A DNA stretch of 64,000 bases from Strobilurus pachycystidiatus (GCA_019915135.1 JAHLMK010000002.1:1922001-1986000), one strand, 5' to 3'. Positions 46,061 to 59,500 are shown, counted from the stretch's first letter. Numbers and translations: made by a program. The notes: generated by a model from the letters alone, not told the origin.

Positions 46061-47271
46061 ATGGCGCCGCCTCCCCAGCCGCCGCCCAGGATGCTTGTAA
46101 AACGGGTCACGCTGACTTCGAAGAAGAATTGGTGGATGGGTGCGTGTAACCTTGGATTCTGGTAGCTTTTTACCGACTCTGTGCAGTGGAAATGAACGAC
46201 GAGGAGGAAGACAAGACCATCCCGGTCAACACATATCCTTCCGATGAGGACACAGCTGTGGCGGACCCGCACTACCACTACCATCACCAGCCATCCGCGC
46301 ACAACACAGAGCAGCGCATAGACAACCTCACAACACCAACCCCGCACGCATCTCCGCCTGCCATCTTCAACCCGCCCCGACACCCGACGTCCATATTCTC
46401 TTTCCCGACGCCGACCGCGTACTCCGCTCCTCCCAACCCGACCGCGAACCTCTCCCCATGCGCCAACGGCTCCGCCTCTGAGCTCTTCAAATGCGTCGTC
46501 AAAAAGCCCGACGTCGTCCAGCTCGAGATCAACGGCGAGATGCAGTCCAACGCGTCCGACGTCACCGTTCAGTTCCTCGCCGAGCTCCGCGTGTACACCA
46601 CCGTCTCCCGCCACCGCAACATCTGCGCCTTCCTCGGGTCGCTCGAGAACGTCGGCATGGTCCTCGAGTACATCGACGGCCGCACCCTCTACGACGTCAT
46701 CATCCAGCGCCCGCCGCTCACGCGCGACAAGAAGGTCGACTACCACGACCAGCTCCTCGACGGGCTCACCCACCTGCACTCCTTCGGCCTCAGCCACGGC
46801 GACCTCTCCCTGCTCAACGTGCAGGTCACCACCCCCGCGGACACGGTCAAGCTGCTCGACTTTGGCCGGTCTGTCTCCGTAGATTCTATATACACTTCCC
46901 CCGACGACGAGCCCGCGGACCCGTTTGTGCACATACTCAAGAAGCAGCCTCTGGACTCTAGAAAGACGGAACAGATCCACCCAGGGACGCGCCCGTTTTG
47001 CGCGCCGGAGATCCTGCGCGGGGAGTGCCAGGACGCGTTGTTGGCGGACGCGTACAGTTTTGGGATCATACTAGTTTGCTTGGATCGGTGCGAGAGCGTC
47101 GATATGAAGCCTTGGGACCAGAGGAAGGATCTTATACCAAAGGACTTCTTTGTGGGATGTGTGGAGTTTGAGGGCAGGGCGAGGGAGTATCTGCGGAAGT
47201 GGAATGCGGAGAGACGGAGGCTTGTCAAGGAAGATATAATCCAACCGCGGTTCTTTCCCTCCTTGACATGA
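46061..47271 (+). CDS. divergent protein kinase
   Basis: Exons 46061-46139 and 46187-47271 (47-nt GTGCGT..GCAG intron) give 387 aa. The N-terminus is Pro/basic (MAPPPQPPPRMLVKRVTLTS) then disordered. The kinase core has VAL-like Lys in LFKCVVKK, the helix-C Glu in QFLAELRVYTTVSRHRN, hinge GMVLEYIDGRTLYDVI, catalytic loop SHGDLSLLNVQV, DFG in VKLLDFGRSV and an APE-like PFCAPEILRGECQD, followed by ADAYSFGIILVCL. There is no recognisable glycine-rich loop, and HRD is HGD, so nucleotide binding may be altered although the Asp, Asn and DFG remain. I cannot place it in a named kinase family. The start at 46061 is preferred over 45980, but both are in frame. Confidence 0.65.
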
Positions 47272-47614
47272 TGCACCGCCGGCATGCACCAGGTTCTCAT
47301 CAGCCTTTGACTTGACATTCTCTCATGTGGGTCAAACTCGGGTAGAGGGTCCGTGGAGGGATAGAAAAAGCTGATGGCAGCGATCTCACCTGGTTCCTAC
47401 CTATGGTTCTACTTTAATAACAACATACCCATCTCAGTCTGTATTCTAGTCATGTATATCTCGGAACAATGTATTGCTATCATACTAAGTAAGTTCTATT
47501 TCCTCTTGAATAGATAATGACCGACGCCCCATCTAGTGGAGAGATTTGAGCATTTCACGAACACGCACTCGAGGCTTGGTTACTCACTCTTGGCCCCGGT
47601 TAAAGTTGAACAAC
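47272..47614. other. convergent intergenic region
   Basis: 343 bp between the kinase and the methyltransferase 3' ends. No gene seen. Confidence 0.45.
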
Positions 47615-49044
47615 TCAGAGCAAGCCATATAGAATACTCTGAATCTGATTGATGTCGGCGAAGAGGATTACCGGGACAGACACGATCACGTACCTGTAGA
47701 ACGCCTTCGTGGCTTCAACGGGGTCCTTGCCTTTGGCGATAGCGTCGTCGTGCAATTCTCTTAAACCATCTGAAGCTTGCATATGAGAGCCAGAACGACA
47801 ACAGCATGGGTGTCGGCCACTGACCCTTAGCGTTAGCATCCTGAACCTTGAGCCAATCTTCCAGTGTACGCGAGTAGTGTTGCCCGGACAGGTACCAGCT
47901 TCGTATGAGCGTCAGATCGGTCTGGAAGTAAAGCTATATGTATGGGCGTAAGAAGGATGATGCGGCAGGGTGTCAAGAACGCACTAGAAGGTCGTGCGAA
48001 GGCATGGTCCCGCCTGAGAAGAAATTGCGTGCCATCCAGCCGTCGCCCTCCTCAAAGTGGTAGGGTGTGATGCGGTGACAGAAGATGTGGACGAAGAGAA
48101 GAGCATCCTCGGGGTTCTCGGGCGTGGTAGGGCGTAACCACGTCGAGACTTTCTTCAGGAGGACTTCGTAGTTCTTCATGTGCTCGAACATTTCGATGGA
48201 CAGGATGCGGTCGAAGCTGGAGAAATGTTAAACTGATAATAAGACGACGAAGGAGTTTCTCACTGTGTTGACCCGTCAAAGTCGAATGTGTTGACATCGG
48301 CTGTGATGATTTCAATGTTTGTCAACTGACGCTCCTTTGCGGTGGAGGTTATGTATGCTTTTTGGGTCGTAGAGTTGGAAAGACCGGTTATTTTTGAGTT
48401 TGGGTATTTCTGTGAGGAAAATGAGCGTAGTGCAGACACGAGATCGACGGTAGGATTCATACCTGGGCTAGGTATAGACTAAGGCTCCCCCATCCTATGT
48501 ACATCTAAGTGAGAAACATTTACGCGTCGAATCAGCTGACGAACCGCATCCCAAATCCAAAATGGTCATCCCGTCACGTAGGTTGGCCTTCTCGCAGTAG
48601 CTTTCGAACATGAGCACCTCAGCCTCCGCCAGTGTCTCTTTGCCCGTCGGGTAGAGACAGGAAGAGTATTTAGCAAATGGACCCAGCGTCGAAAGCATGA
48701 ACTTGGTGGACACCTGCGCAAGTCTCAGTATGACTAGTCACTAGATGGAGGGCATACACGCCTCGTAGTGCTGTTCGTTAGCCTTATGTGGAACGTCCGC
48801 TATGGTCAAGAGCGCTTTGACTTGCTCTATCCAGGCCATTTTAGCGGCATGATTGGCCTCGAGAGAGCCCAGGTCAATCTCGCGCAGTCTCTGGCGCAGA
48901 AGCGCACGAATAGCGCGCCGCAGGATGAAGTCGGGGACCAAGCCCTAGATGGTAACCTAAACAATTCGCGAAGTTGTTGGGCAATGAGGAGCGCACCCTG
49001 TCCAGGAGGTTGTAGCCCACTTCGAGCACGGCGTCGGGGATCAT
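47615..49044 (-). CDS. cyclopropane synthase-like SAM methyltransferase
   Basis: Member of the cyclopropane-fatty-acyl-phospholipid synthase superfamily, in the fungal branch also related to coclaurine N-methyltransferases. Exons: MIPDAVLEVGYNLLDR, then GLVPDFILRRAIRALL; later NEQHYEASTKFMLSTLGPF, KYSSCLYPTGKETLAEAEVL, motif I GMTILDLGCG/WGSLSLYLAQ over an intron, KYPNSKITGLSNSTTQKAY, IEIITADVNTFDFDGSTQ, ILSIEMFEHMKNYEVLLKKV, LLFVHIFCHRITPYHFEEGD and SGGTMPSHDLL. About 370 aa in six or more exons, ending IQSILYGLL. The Cys-rich substrate site of bacterial cyclopropane synthases is not obvious, so the substrate (lipid or amine) is open. It shares a 150-bp divergent promoter with MDM31. Confidence 0.8.
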
Positions 49045-49194
49045 TGCCGGGTTATTGTGGTCGTCGAGAAGGAAAGAGTCGTAACAATAAGCGTAAGCGG
49101 CGATGGGTTGACATGGTCATCATCAGAAGAGAATCGCCGTGATGTCACGACTCCCATTCTCATCTGTCCTCCGACCACTGCGTCGGGCAGAGCC
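49045..49194. promoter_or_regulatory. 150-bp bidirectional promoter, methyltransferase/MDM31
   Basis: The start codons of the methyltransferase (minus, 49044) and Mdm31 (plus, 49195) are only 150 bp apart, so both 5' UTRs and core promoters are packed here. No TATA box is seen on either strand. Confidence 0.6.
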
Positions 49195-51846
49195 ATGTCG
49201 CTGGCCTCCATATCGGCTCTGGGACGGCTGACGCGATGTGCACGCGCTAATGCCGACCGTTATGCCACTATCCGCAACTTTTTCCATGTCCAACGACAGG
49301 CGCAGTGGACTCGAGACTGCTCGGCGGCGGCGGTATGCCAGAGGCGTCCAGCGATGAGCATTCTGGCGGGAAGCGTACTGACGGCGGTCGACACCCGGCA
49401 ATTCCATGCTTCGTCGGCGGTGTATGGCAAGGGCTCGCGTTCGAGGCGTGATTTCAGGCAGCCGGCACCACCACCGCCTCCATCCCACCATATAAACGAG
49501 GCCGTTCCACCACCGCCACTTAGGCCGACCAATGCCAGTCCCCGGGAGAACGAATCCGACTTTGCGGAGCAGGAACAGGCGCACCAATCGACACCACCTT
49601 TGCCAGAGGATCAGATACCACACCCTGCCGAACAGCAGCATGCAGACAAAGCCTCACCTCTTCGAACACCACAAGAAGAGCCTCTAGCTGCTGCTACTGA
49701 ATCCGCGCAGCAGGTGGAAGTGCCGCCCCCGACTCCGCCCCCGCCAGCCACGCCTCTTGCATACAACTTTGACAACTACTCACTATTCTTCCGACGCCTG
49801 GCCGCCTCCCTGCCTCATCTGCACCGGCCGACGCGAGATGATTTTCTCAATGTCACAAGCGGATTCTGGCAGAGGATGAAAATCCGCTTCAAGTGGTACA
49901 CGATCAAGTCTTTCCGCAAATTCAACGCCGACGACATCTCTGCGTTCATCTCCGTCTTCTTGATGAGCCAGACACTTTGGATTTTGGTCGGAACGTGAGT
50001 GAGAGGTGCATTTGAGTCTGGTCGATTGTCTGACACTCTACAGGACAACATTTTTCTCTGTCGTGTTTGCCATCGCGAATGGTCTGGGCCTACAACGTAA
50101 GTTTCCGTTCCTGCTGTTGTTCTTCAACCACACGCCCGAACTGACATTCAAAGATCTCATTGCTCGTGCGGCAAGCAATTATCTGACCTCAGAGACCGGC
50201 GTGACTGTCATCTTCGAGTCGGCCATCGTTCCCAAATGGAAAGACTTTCGAATATCTTTCAAGAACGTCTACGTCTCCAGACGGCCACCCACCCTTTCGC
50301 ACTCCAAATCGATAGATCACGTCTCGGGAATTGGATACGACGTTAGTGATCATCCAGCGAACCATCGCGTCGAGGAGGATGAAGATGAACCTGCAAATCA
50401 AGAAGGGTTCCCAAATGTGGCGCAATTTGATTTCACAATAGGCTCTATCGACGTCACCTTTTCTCTTTGGAGGTGGCTTGACGGTCGAGGCCTCATAGAA
50501 GACGCTGTGATCAAAGGTGTCCGTGGCGTACTTGGTGAGAAGAAACCCACGATTGTAGAGTTCTCATGTCTAACATACCGGTACATGGCAGATCGTCGCT
50601 CAATCACATGGGACCCAGAAAACCCCTACAACCCAGCTGATTTCCGCCACAAGGCCCAACCTGGTGACTTCGACCTGGATTCGCTGCAGGTCGAAGACGT
50701 GTTGATTACGGTGTACCAGCCTGGCGACTTTCGTCCCTTCACGGCGTCGATATTCCGCGCGGATATTCGCACCTTTAGGAAGCGATGGATGCTTTACGAC
50801 TTTTTGTGTGCGGAAAACGTGGTGGGACAATTTGATGGGTGTTTAGTGAGTCTGCACAAGCCGCAGAGTATAGGGCGGACCACGGAGATGGACCTGCAGG
50901 ATGGAGATTGGGCCCGGATGGTAAGCCGTCGTCCTCGAATGTCTGCCGAGGCTCATATCATTACGCACAGTCTCGTATTCGCATCGACGGCGTAAACGTC
51001 GACCACCTCAAACGCTCCTCGACTTCGAACGAGGGACCCATCTCTTGGATCACGTCCGGCAAGGTCGACGCAGTCCTGGATATCAAATTTCCCCAAAACC
51101 CGAATGACAGTCTGCAGCTCAACGAGATCCTCGAGGAGATCGCCGACCGTATCACGACTTCGCTGGCGAACCCTGCACTGGATAGGATACCCGGGCAGCG
51201 CGAGCTCGCGAAGCCGCCGCTTAGGGCCCCGGCGGATTTGAGCACTGACCCGGCGCAGAAGGTGACGGTGGATATCGACATTCGTTTCAGAGATATCAAG
51301 GCGGCGCTGCCGATATTCACGAATGACATCTCCTACGTCAACAATGCGCTGGTGCGCCCAATTGTGGCTTTCATGAAGTGAGCTCTTGTCTCGGATGTCA
51401 TCGTTCTTTCAGCTGATAGAAGCATGTGTTAGTGCGAACCGAACTCTCGTGCCCATTCATTGCACCATTGTCAAGGATCTTGACGACTTCGATGGATCTT
51501 GGAATGTGCGTGGCTTGGTGAAATGTTTGTTTCTCCGCTAACATCTTCGTGATTGTAGTTGTGGGATTGTGGTCTCATGGATGAGATGGCCGTGAAGGTT
51601 TGTGGCGTTCCTCTAGTGCTGTCTCTTCCGAACCTGATATTGTTCTTGCGTTTGAAGATGTACGACGCCCTCGCGTTCCATGTGAGCGAGGTGAACGTGA
51701 ATCGACGCGTCAAGGTAGTGAGTATCTGGAGTCTGCAGAAGACGGCGAGTGCGGTTCTGTCAGCGATGAGGAGCGCGGTGGATCCATTATCGCTGCATTT
51801 CAAGGAGGTGTACGCGCAATACCCGACGTTCGTGGACTTGATCTAG
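49195..51846 (+). CDS. MDM31: mitochondrial inner membrane protein Mdm31/Mdm32
   Basis: Inner-membrane protein needed for mitochondrial shape, DNA inheritance and phospholipid (cardiolipin) balance. The start MSLASISALGRLTRCARANA is an Arg-rich presequence. A Pro-rich insertion (PPPPPSHHINEAVPPPPL) precedes the conserved part: YNFDNYSLFFRRLAASLPH, FWQRMKIRFKWYTIKSFRKF, DDISAFISVFLMSQTLWILV, a second hydrophobic stretch TTFFSVVFAIANGLGLQ, then LIARAASNYLTSETGVTVIF, FESAIVPKWKDFRISFKNVY, DVTFSLWRWLDGRGLIEDA, SIFRADIRTFRKRWMLYDFL and FKEVYAQYPTFVDLI at the end. Six or so introns, e.g. the GTGAGT..TACAG one joining WILVG and TTTFF. Single gene here; fungi usually also have the partner paralog elsewhere. 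Confidence 0.88.
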
Positions 51847-53018
51847 ATGTTGTAATGACTGAATATGTGTGCGGAAAAGTCTGACCTGGCTTGGGACCAG
51901 GTTCAATATACATACTGAACTAACCGGTTTATAATCATTCTGCCCGACATCAATTGCTGTGCACGTCAGTCGTCTTACCGGAATACGTGACTACGAAGAG
52001 GTCAAGTAAGTACCTATGATGAGCGAATGATGAGATGGGCGAGATCCTTGTCCGAGTCGCAACGGGTCGGAGCACCCAGACCTGAGCGAGCGTAGTAGTA
52101 GTCGGGCGCCGCGACTGCGCAAAACGCATAAATGGTTTCCGGTGCTTCAAGGCTAGAGACAGACCGCTTCACTGTAGAGTTTCAGTGAAAAACAGTAGAC
52201 TTGCACTGGCACGCAGACTTCCTGGACAATGGGTGTTGCTTTTTGCCGTAAGTGGATGAATTGAAATGATCGCCGTTCTGCCAGTGCCACTTGCTCACGA
52301 CTGTCATGACCTTCGGTACCTGACTAGTACACAATCAAGCCTGTGCCGCCCAGTAACGATGGCAATCCTCGCGGCACGCGTCTATTAATACTCTATGCAT
52401 ACCTGGTAAGCTTCCCTAGGTTCTAACTGACTCAGCTACCTTCACTCGACAGAACTTTTCGACGTCATCGGCCCGGTCCCAATCAGCCTCGACTTTGTGT
52501 CCGGCGCCCTCAAGTGTTGAACAACTCCCTTGTGTGCCCACAGAGCTTGCCCTAAGCACAGGCTGTGTTGGCGCTCGAAAAGCTCGACCCGAGAAATCGA
52601 GCAGAGGGACTTTTGCACACCAACCGCCACCAACCACTACTCAACTCTTTTCCACGAAAGGTTAAATTTAATTGATCTTGACATGATTTAAACATTGATT
52701 ATGCGCCGCTGCTTAGCTGACTCACGTGACTAACGGGGTAGTACTAAGTTAACAGTACACTCTACCGAAGACTATAGTACGGACGCCCCCACCATCCCCC
52801 CCACGTATCTTGGACCGCGCAATTGCTTGGCTATTGGAGGCACGCTGCTTTGAAACCGAATCAAGACCTCTCGTCTGTGGCTATCTCATCAAAAAGATTG
52901 ACGCGCCTGCGATTGAGCTACATCTGAAATCACAATCCGACCACCGTGTCTCTAGTCGCCCAAAACGCGAAAGACCCCATCGCCTCCCCTCCCCCTTAGG
53001 TCCGAGGCTCCTGAGACC
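51847..53018. other. intergenic, transcription factor promoter region
   Basis: About 1.17 kb. The palindrome TCACGTGA at 52722-52729 is listed separately. Otherwise no gene or RNA is visible. Confidence 0.45.
52722..52729. promoter_or_regulatory. TCACGTGA E-box palindrome
   Basis: Exact 8-bp palindrome bound by bHLH regulators such as Cbf1-type factors, 290 bp upstream of the Zn2Cys6 regulator start. Function is inference only. Confidence 0.25.
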
Positions 53019-56000
53019 ATGTCCTCCGCTGACGAGCATAACGATGGCGACGAGTCACAAGCCAAAAAGCGCAAAATGCAACGCGCGTGCGACATATGTC
53101 GCCGAAAGAAGAGTGCGTCATCCCATCTCACTGGTAGTCACCACTCATTACGTTTGTAGTCAAATGTGCGACGTTCCTTCGCGAATATGACATTGTCAAT
53201 TCTCATCAGCTAGTATGCAGGTGAAGGCGGGCAAATGCCTGACAAGCGATGTGTTAACTGCTCAATCTATGATTTTGAATGCACCTATATCGAGGCAGCC
53301 AAGGTGAGACTCGGTGATTACCAGCTTCGTTCACTGCACTCATTGTTTGCGCGCGTCAAGAAACGTCGGCATCCCAAGGGATACGTTGATGCGCTGGAAA
53401 AGCGTTTAGAGAAAATGTATATGCTTGTACACAAGGTGATTGAGTCCTTTCACCCCCTCTCTCCACAAGCTGATATCAGTCCAAGTTTATGCCTGACATC
53501 GACATCGACCAGGAATTGGAGGCTCTCGATCTTTCACCGCCAAACAACGTCGCATCTGGATCGGCCACGCAAGCTCAGAGTCCCCCAGATTTCGCCCCTT
53601 CTGTACTTGCCAGCGTATTGGCTCAGGTTCTACTAGACACGCCCAATGACCCTGACGACAGCAGCTACGACGCGGACGAAGAAGAACTCGACCACATCAT
53701 TGCGACTGGCATGAAGCGGATGTCTATCAACTCATCATCACCTTATCTCTTCTACGGAAAATCGAGTGCTGCTGCTCTGATGCATAGTGCATGGAGTCAC
53801 AAGAGGTATTTGCAAGAAGATTATCAAAACTACAGCGATGCTCCTAGCGCCAGCGCCAGACGACCAGAATTTTGGAGGGCTTTCCCTGTGAGCCCGTACA
53901 CTATTTTTCCAATCCAATTCTAACTGTATCAGTGGGAGACCGAACTTGAGGATCTCAGTCAACGCGATAAACCCTACGTCTTTCCCGAGCCTGACCTCAT
54001 GGAGACTCTCATCGACCTCTACTTCCACCACATAAACACTTTTTTGCCCCTTCTACACCGGCCTACATTTGAGAAGGCAGTATCAGAGGGTCTTCATTTG
54101 TGCGATGAAGGGTTTGGAGCTACTGTCCTACTAGTCTGTGCGGTAGGATCGCGTTACTCGGGTGACATGCGCGTAAATTTGGAAGGAGAGCTCAACGCAC
54201 ATCACTCCTCGGGCTGGAAATGGTTCGTGCAAGTGCAAAAAATGAAGGTGTCGTCGATGGGACGGCCTACGCTTTACGACCTGCAAAAATGCGTGGTACG
54301 TCACAGTTTCCGACCTCCAGTTTACCGAAAGGTTGTTCTTAGTTCTGAATAGCTTTCGGTTATGTACTTCGACGGTTCCTCGCACCCGACCGCTTCTTGG
54401 ACAACTCTCGGAGTTGGCATTCGGATGGCTCAAGATGCCGGTGTTCACAGGAAGCGAATGCATCGTCGGGGACCAGAGACAATGGCCGAGCAGGAGCTTT
54501 GGAAGCGTGCGTTTTGGTCAGTGGCCTTTTCGTACGGTTGATGATCTACTCTGATGGCTGTATTCATAGGTGTCTTGTCTCGAAGGATCTAGAACTGAGC
54601 CTGTCCCTTGGACGACCGTGTGCCATTCAGGATGAGGAGTATGTCGCTCATTCGTCAACGTCCGTTTCTTTCATTTCAACCTGCCTAGTATCGATGCGGA
54701 ATTTCCTATCCCATGCGACGACGAATACTGGTACACCGACAATCCCGAAGAGGCGTTTGTCCAGCCTGCCGGTAAACCTTCAGTCATATCGTTCTTCAAC
54801 CTCCACTTGGAGCTTAACCAAATATTCGCCTTCTGCATGAGGACTATTGTTCGTGTTTGTAGATCCGCATACTCCAACACTGACGCTATACCAGTATTCG
54901 GTCAACAAATCAAGGTCGCTGCTCGGCGGGGCTGGAAACAATTGGAAGAAACACGTCGTTGCAGACTTGGATTCCGCTCTCAACAAATGGGTAGACTCGA
55001 TCCCAGATCATAGTACGCCCTCAAACCTCCACTGTCACAAAGGCTCATTTTCTTCTAGTTCGCTGGGATCCGCATCGAGAGGACGAAATTTTCTTCACAC
55101 AATCCGCTGTGCTACATTGCCGGTACTGCTATCTACAGATTCTTCTGCATCGCCCATTCATACCTTCCCCCGAAAAACCGAGCCCGACTCCATATCCGTC
55201 TCTTGCTATATGCACCAATGCCGCCCGGGTCACTAGCCATGTTCTGGAGTGCTACATGAAGCGCGGTCACCCCAGTGCTCTTCATCCGCTCGCAGTCAGC
55301 AATCTGTTCAATCTGACAAAAGGACAACACTCACGATTGCAATAGATGCCAATTTATAGCGCCGCCATTGTCCTTCTCCTCAATATCTGGAGTGCCAAGC
55401 GCTCGGGCATGGTCTTTAGTCTGGAGAAGGAATCGATTGAAGTACAGAACTGTATGGCCGCTATAAAATCCATGGAGCCGTAGTATGTATCACTTGCGAC
55501 TCTCCTTTTGCACGCTGACAGTGTTTCATCGTAGCTGGCATTACGCTGGCCGATTATGGTACGCTGTTTCGTCTGGCTACTCATCTATATCTATTGCGCA
55601 TCTCATTATTACACAGGGATCTCCTATATGAACTCTCTTCCGTAGGAGACCCGCCACACCTGCCTCTACCTATGTCTCCGTCGAATTCCGCGAACAAGCG
55701 GGAGCTTGATGCTGATAGCCCCAAATCGTCGAATGAGGCGGGCTCGTCGTCCGCTATTTTGAGCAACGCAGAGTCAGCAATGATGGAACGTCGCCCAATT
55801 ATCAGTAACAGTCGCATCCCGGAGCAGCACCGACCGACGTCTGCGATGCCCGTCCAAAGCCACCCAGCGGACTCTTACGCATATCAGAGTCAGAACTCCT
55901 ACCTTCCTGTGCACACTTCGTATACTTCTCCACCGACCTCGGGGACGTCTTCATCGTTGAGCGATATGCCGGCTTTTCTTTGGACCCATGAGCCTACACC

Positions 56001-56208
56001 TCTCATTCAATATACCCAGTCCGTTGGGCCCTCCTCTCTTCCGGATGAGAGCGATAGGTTCACGGAAAGTAATTACGCACACCAAGAGACCGGCTATACC
56101 TCCGTGCCACAAAATATCGGTCATACCCACCCTGCGACGAGTTTTGGTCATCAGTACGATGCAGACACAATGGCCATGTGGCCAAGGAGTTTTGAGTGCG
56201 GGTTATAG
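53019..56208 (+). CDS. Zn2Cys6 fungal transcription factor
   Basis: Nuclear DNA-binding regulator. Residues 24-54 form a Zn2Cys6 cluster: RACDICRRKKIKC then GGQMPDKRCVNC and DFEC, i.e. C-x2-C-x6-C and C-x2-C-x6-C (Cys24, 27, 34, 44, 47, 54); an intron splits the third Cys codon (T/GT). A basic coiled-coil linker follows (KRRHPKGYVDALEKRLEKM). The fungal-specific transcription factor domain is seen at LIDLYFHHINTFLPLLHRPT, FEKAVSEGLHLCDEGFGATV and RMAQDAG-like sequence downstream of CLLS-type helices, then QLELNQIF and RDEIFFTQ-type parts up to a Ser/Pro-rich C-terminus. The stop is at 56208. About ten short introns; small middle exons are uncertain. Its target genes are unknown; no obvious pathway genes adjoin. 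Confidence 0.82.
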
Positions 56209-56518
56209 ACGCACGAAGTCATCTGATTGCGGCAAGTGCATGTCGGACTCCAGAGACCTGGCCTATAGAACAAGAGGATAGCGATTTACTCTAACATCCG
56301 ATTAGTTGATGTTGCTTTGTTTTGCATTTATATTATTATGTAGTAAGAATGTACGTAGATCCACCAGTTTTATACACGTTGCTGTGCGTCACACTCCGCC
56401 ACAATCTTCAATTTCAACAGGATGGCCGACCGGTTGGATATGATGGATGCTACAATATTACATCTGTGATTACAATACAAGCAAATGTACAATTGTCTCT
56501 ACCTTAAATAATGCCTCT
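56209..56518. other. convergent intergenic region
   Basis: 310 bp between two convergent genes. Nothing recognisable. Confidence 0.45.
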
Positions 56519-59500
56519 TCACTTCTTTCCTTTGCGCTTCTTCTTGGACTTGGGTGGAGACACGTCAGCAGCAAGAGCAGCCTCCCTGTCCTTCTCTTCC
56601 TTCAGCCGCCGGTCCATCTCCTCCTGTTCTTCATCCAAAAGCCCTACAGCCGAGATATGGTCGTACATCTCAACCTCTTCAATTGCCTTCTTGTCCTCTA
56701 CTCCCCACCCATCATTCCAGACATCATCATGCAAAGGCTCCCCTCCCCGATCTTCCTCGGGATCCATATCCATGGGGTACAAGCTGGTGGCAGGCGTAGA
56801 GCTCGACAAATGGTTCAAGTCTTCCCCTAGTCCACGGGATCCGCCACTCTCATCTCGCATCCTCTCCGAGTCCTCGTCACTTGGCGCTTGGAAAGAGAAG
56901 TCCGCTTCATCCTCTTCAAACTCCAAGGGCACAGACATGCTCATCCCTTCTTCTCCACCACCGATCGATCGACGCCACGACCCGTTCGCAGCGCGGCCCT
57001 TCTTCCGCGCCACCATCATCTCTCGCCTCAGCCTCCCCAGACTCTCACTGACGCCTCGAATGGGTATCGAAGTCATACGGGTTGAACCGTGCCCATGCCC
57101 ATTGGGCAGCATTGGCAAGACAGTCCCAACCTTTGACCTATCTGCGAATCCATCGGCTTGCAGCAAAGCGGATGCCAATGGTTCGTCGAAAGAAAACGAG
57201 CGCCGTGAAGTGGGAGATCCCTCCACAAACGACTCACCCCCGGTAGCCAAAGTCGGATACGCACTGACTTGTACTTGCTTGCGCACCTCGACTTTGGCAC
57301 CGGGAATATCAAACTGGTATCGCCTGATCAAGGCGTGGTAGTCCTCGCCCAACGTATGGAACGTGAACTGATGAGAAAGATAGATAGACCTCGGCAAGAT
57401 CCTCGAAGACTTCGAATAAGTCGATAGCTCCGCTTGTGACAAAAAGCTGCTATATAGATGAGCACGAAACACACTGAATCACACAGCGGGAACATACTCA
57501 GTGTCTGCTCGGGTCTCGTCAGCATTGTCGTCCAGTGGCTTCTTGACATCTGCCCAGTCCCGGCGCCGCCTTAGATCCCAAGTCGCGACAACGCTCTCTT
57601 TGGTAGCGACCAGCTCACCCTCGGCCTTTCCTTCCACAGCACTGCCAACCATATCGGGCGACATGCCGCTGCTTGACATCCTCCTACCCCGGTTGCTCGG
57701 AGACACACTGGCAGGGACACCTAAACCAAGGCCTAACGGTAAGGACACGCTGGTCATACCGCCCATTACCATAAGGTCTTTGGCAGGATCGCGCACTACA
57801 CCCGCGGACAGGATCCATCGACGAAGCTGGAGTAGCCCATCATTTGGATCAAACACGATCATATCCTGGAAGTTCTTCATGTGCTGCTGAGATGTGTGTT
57901 GATGCCGTGGTGAACCGGGAGAAGAGGGAGAAGACGATGGAACGGGGATGGAAGGTGCTTGTGCTGTCATCAGTGGAAGGAGAGACGAGGGCAACGTTTG
58001 CGGATGAGGGTCAAGGAAATTGAATACGGGCGGCAATAGAGGTGGAGGCGCAAGACCATTACTTCCGTGTGCATTACTATGGGTGGAATGGGAAGTCGGC
58101 CTGAGACGTATGACGGGCGCCACCTCAACGGATAGAGGCTGCTTTAATAGAAGGCCGGTTAGAGCATGGAGCTTAGGGTGACAGCGAAACTAACCATATT
58201 CTCAGAATTGATAACCCTTCCACATAAATGGCTCTTCAAGTCCGGAGGGCCACCGTATGGATTGACCGGAAAGACGTGTATGGTTCGCTTGCGAGTGGAT
58301 ATCGCGATCCAGCGGCCATCGTTCGACCATTCAACGCTCTCGACGATAGCGGAGGTCCGCCCACGGCGGAGATCGTATACATGTAAAGGTGCATCGTCGA
58401 TACTAGTGAGATTGGGCACGGAGGACGGGCCGCCTAGGCTAGGAATAGGCTTCAGGCGATAGACCCTGGCCAGCTGACCGTCCTTGGCGATAGATAACAA
58501 AGAGCACCCATCTGGAGAGAAGCTCAACGATGATAACTGTGTGTGCTTAGAGGCCAGAAACCGTGATATAGGTGCGCCTGATCGAAGATCGGTCACGGTG
58601 ATGTAATAGCCAGCCTCAGAGGGATGCTGCTCGTCAGTGGAAGAAGGGGCTGCTGCGTAGGGAGTGTCTGCACCAGAGGCGGCAGGTGCGCTGCGTGAGA
58701 AGAACCTGCCGTTGTAGGTAGTAGTGGGTGGAGTATCGCCTCCAAGAGTGCTGACAGCAGCGGAAAAGGCCATGCCTCCGAGGGTCCTCATGCCACTAAG
58801 CATGGACTTTGCCGTAGTCGAGATGGGTTTCGTAGGGGTGACAGAGCTGTTTGTGATGGGGGGTGGCGGCGCCGAGGCATAGGCGAGGAGGCGACTTGAA
58901 AGCGTAAAGACAGGGTGAGGTGTCGTGGCACCTTCCGTGAAGGGCACTAGTGACGATGGAGCGACAGTGTGTATTATCGAGAGCGTGGATGAAGCAAAGA
59001 CTTGCAGAGCAGGCGGATTGGTAGTTGACTGGATGAATGTAAATTAGCGGGCGGACACAGTGATACGGGTTAGGCAGACACTGACAATTACAATGTATTC
59101 GTTGTTTGCGGTAAATGTATATGCGGGAGTGGCAAGCGGGATCCGTTTGACAATGTCATGCGACGTGAAAGAGTAGACGAGAAAGTTGTAGTCGTGGGTG
59201 AGGATGCCGAGGGCGGTGTGTCCCGGAAGGACGGCAGCGTAGACTGCAACGTCGGGAAAGTCAGTCAGATTGAGCACCTCGGCGACCGCGCCGAGGCTGG
59301 TGCAGTCCCACACCTGCAATCCCGTTGCATAGCCAAGGAGGAGAAGCCTGGCGTCGCGCAGCGTGTCCCACCTAGCCCAGAGGATGGGATCAGCGCCCGT
59401 CGCGCTCTTGTGCATCGCCTGAGCCAGCCCAGACGGAAAGCCTGCGTCGTCAAAAAGACTCGACGACTGAGAGGTGGAGGTCACGAGCGGCCGAGACACG

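Noticed and set aside
46030..46980. 316-aa minus frame over the kinase
   Set aside because: Val/Arg/Gly-rich antisense; plus strand has clear kinase motifs.
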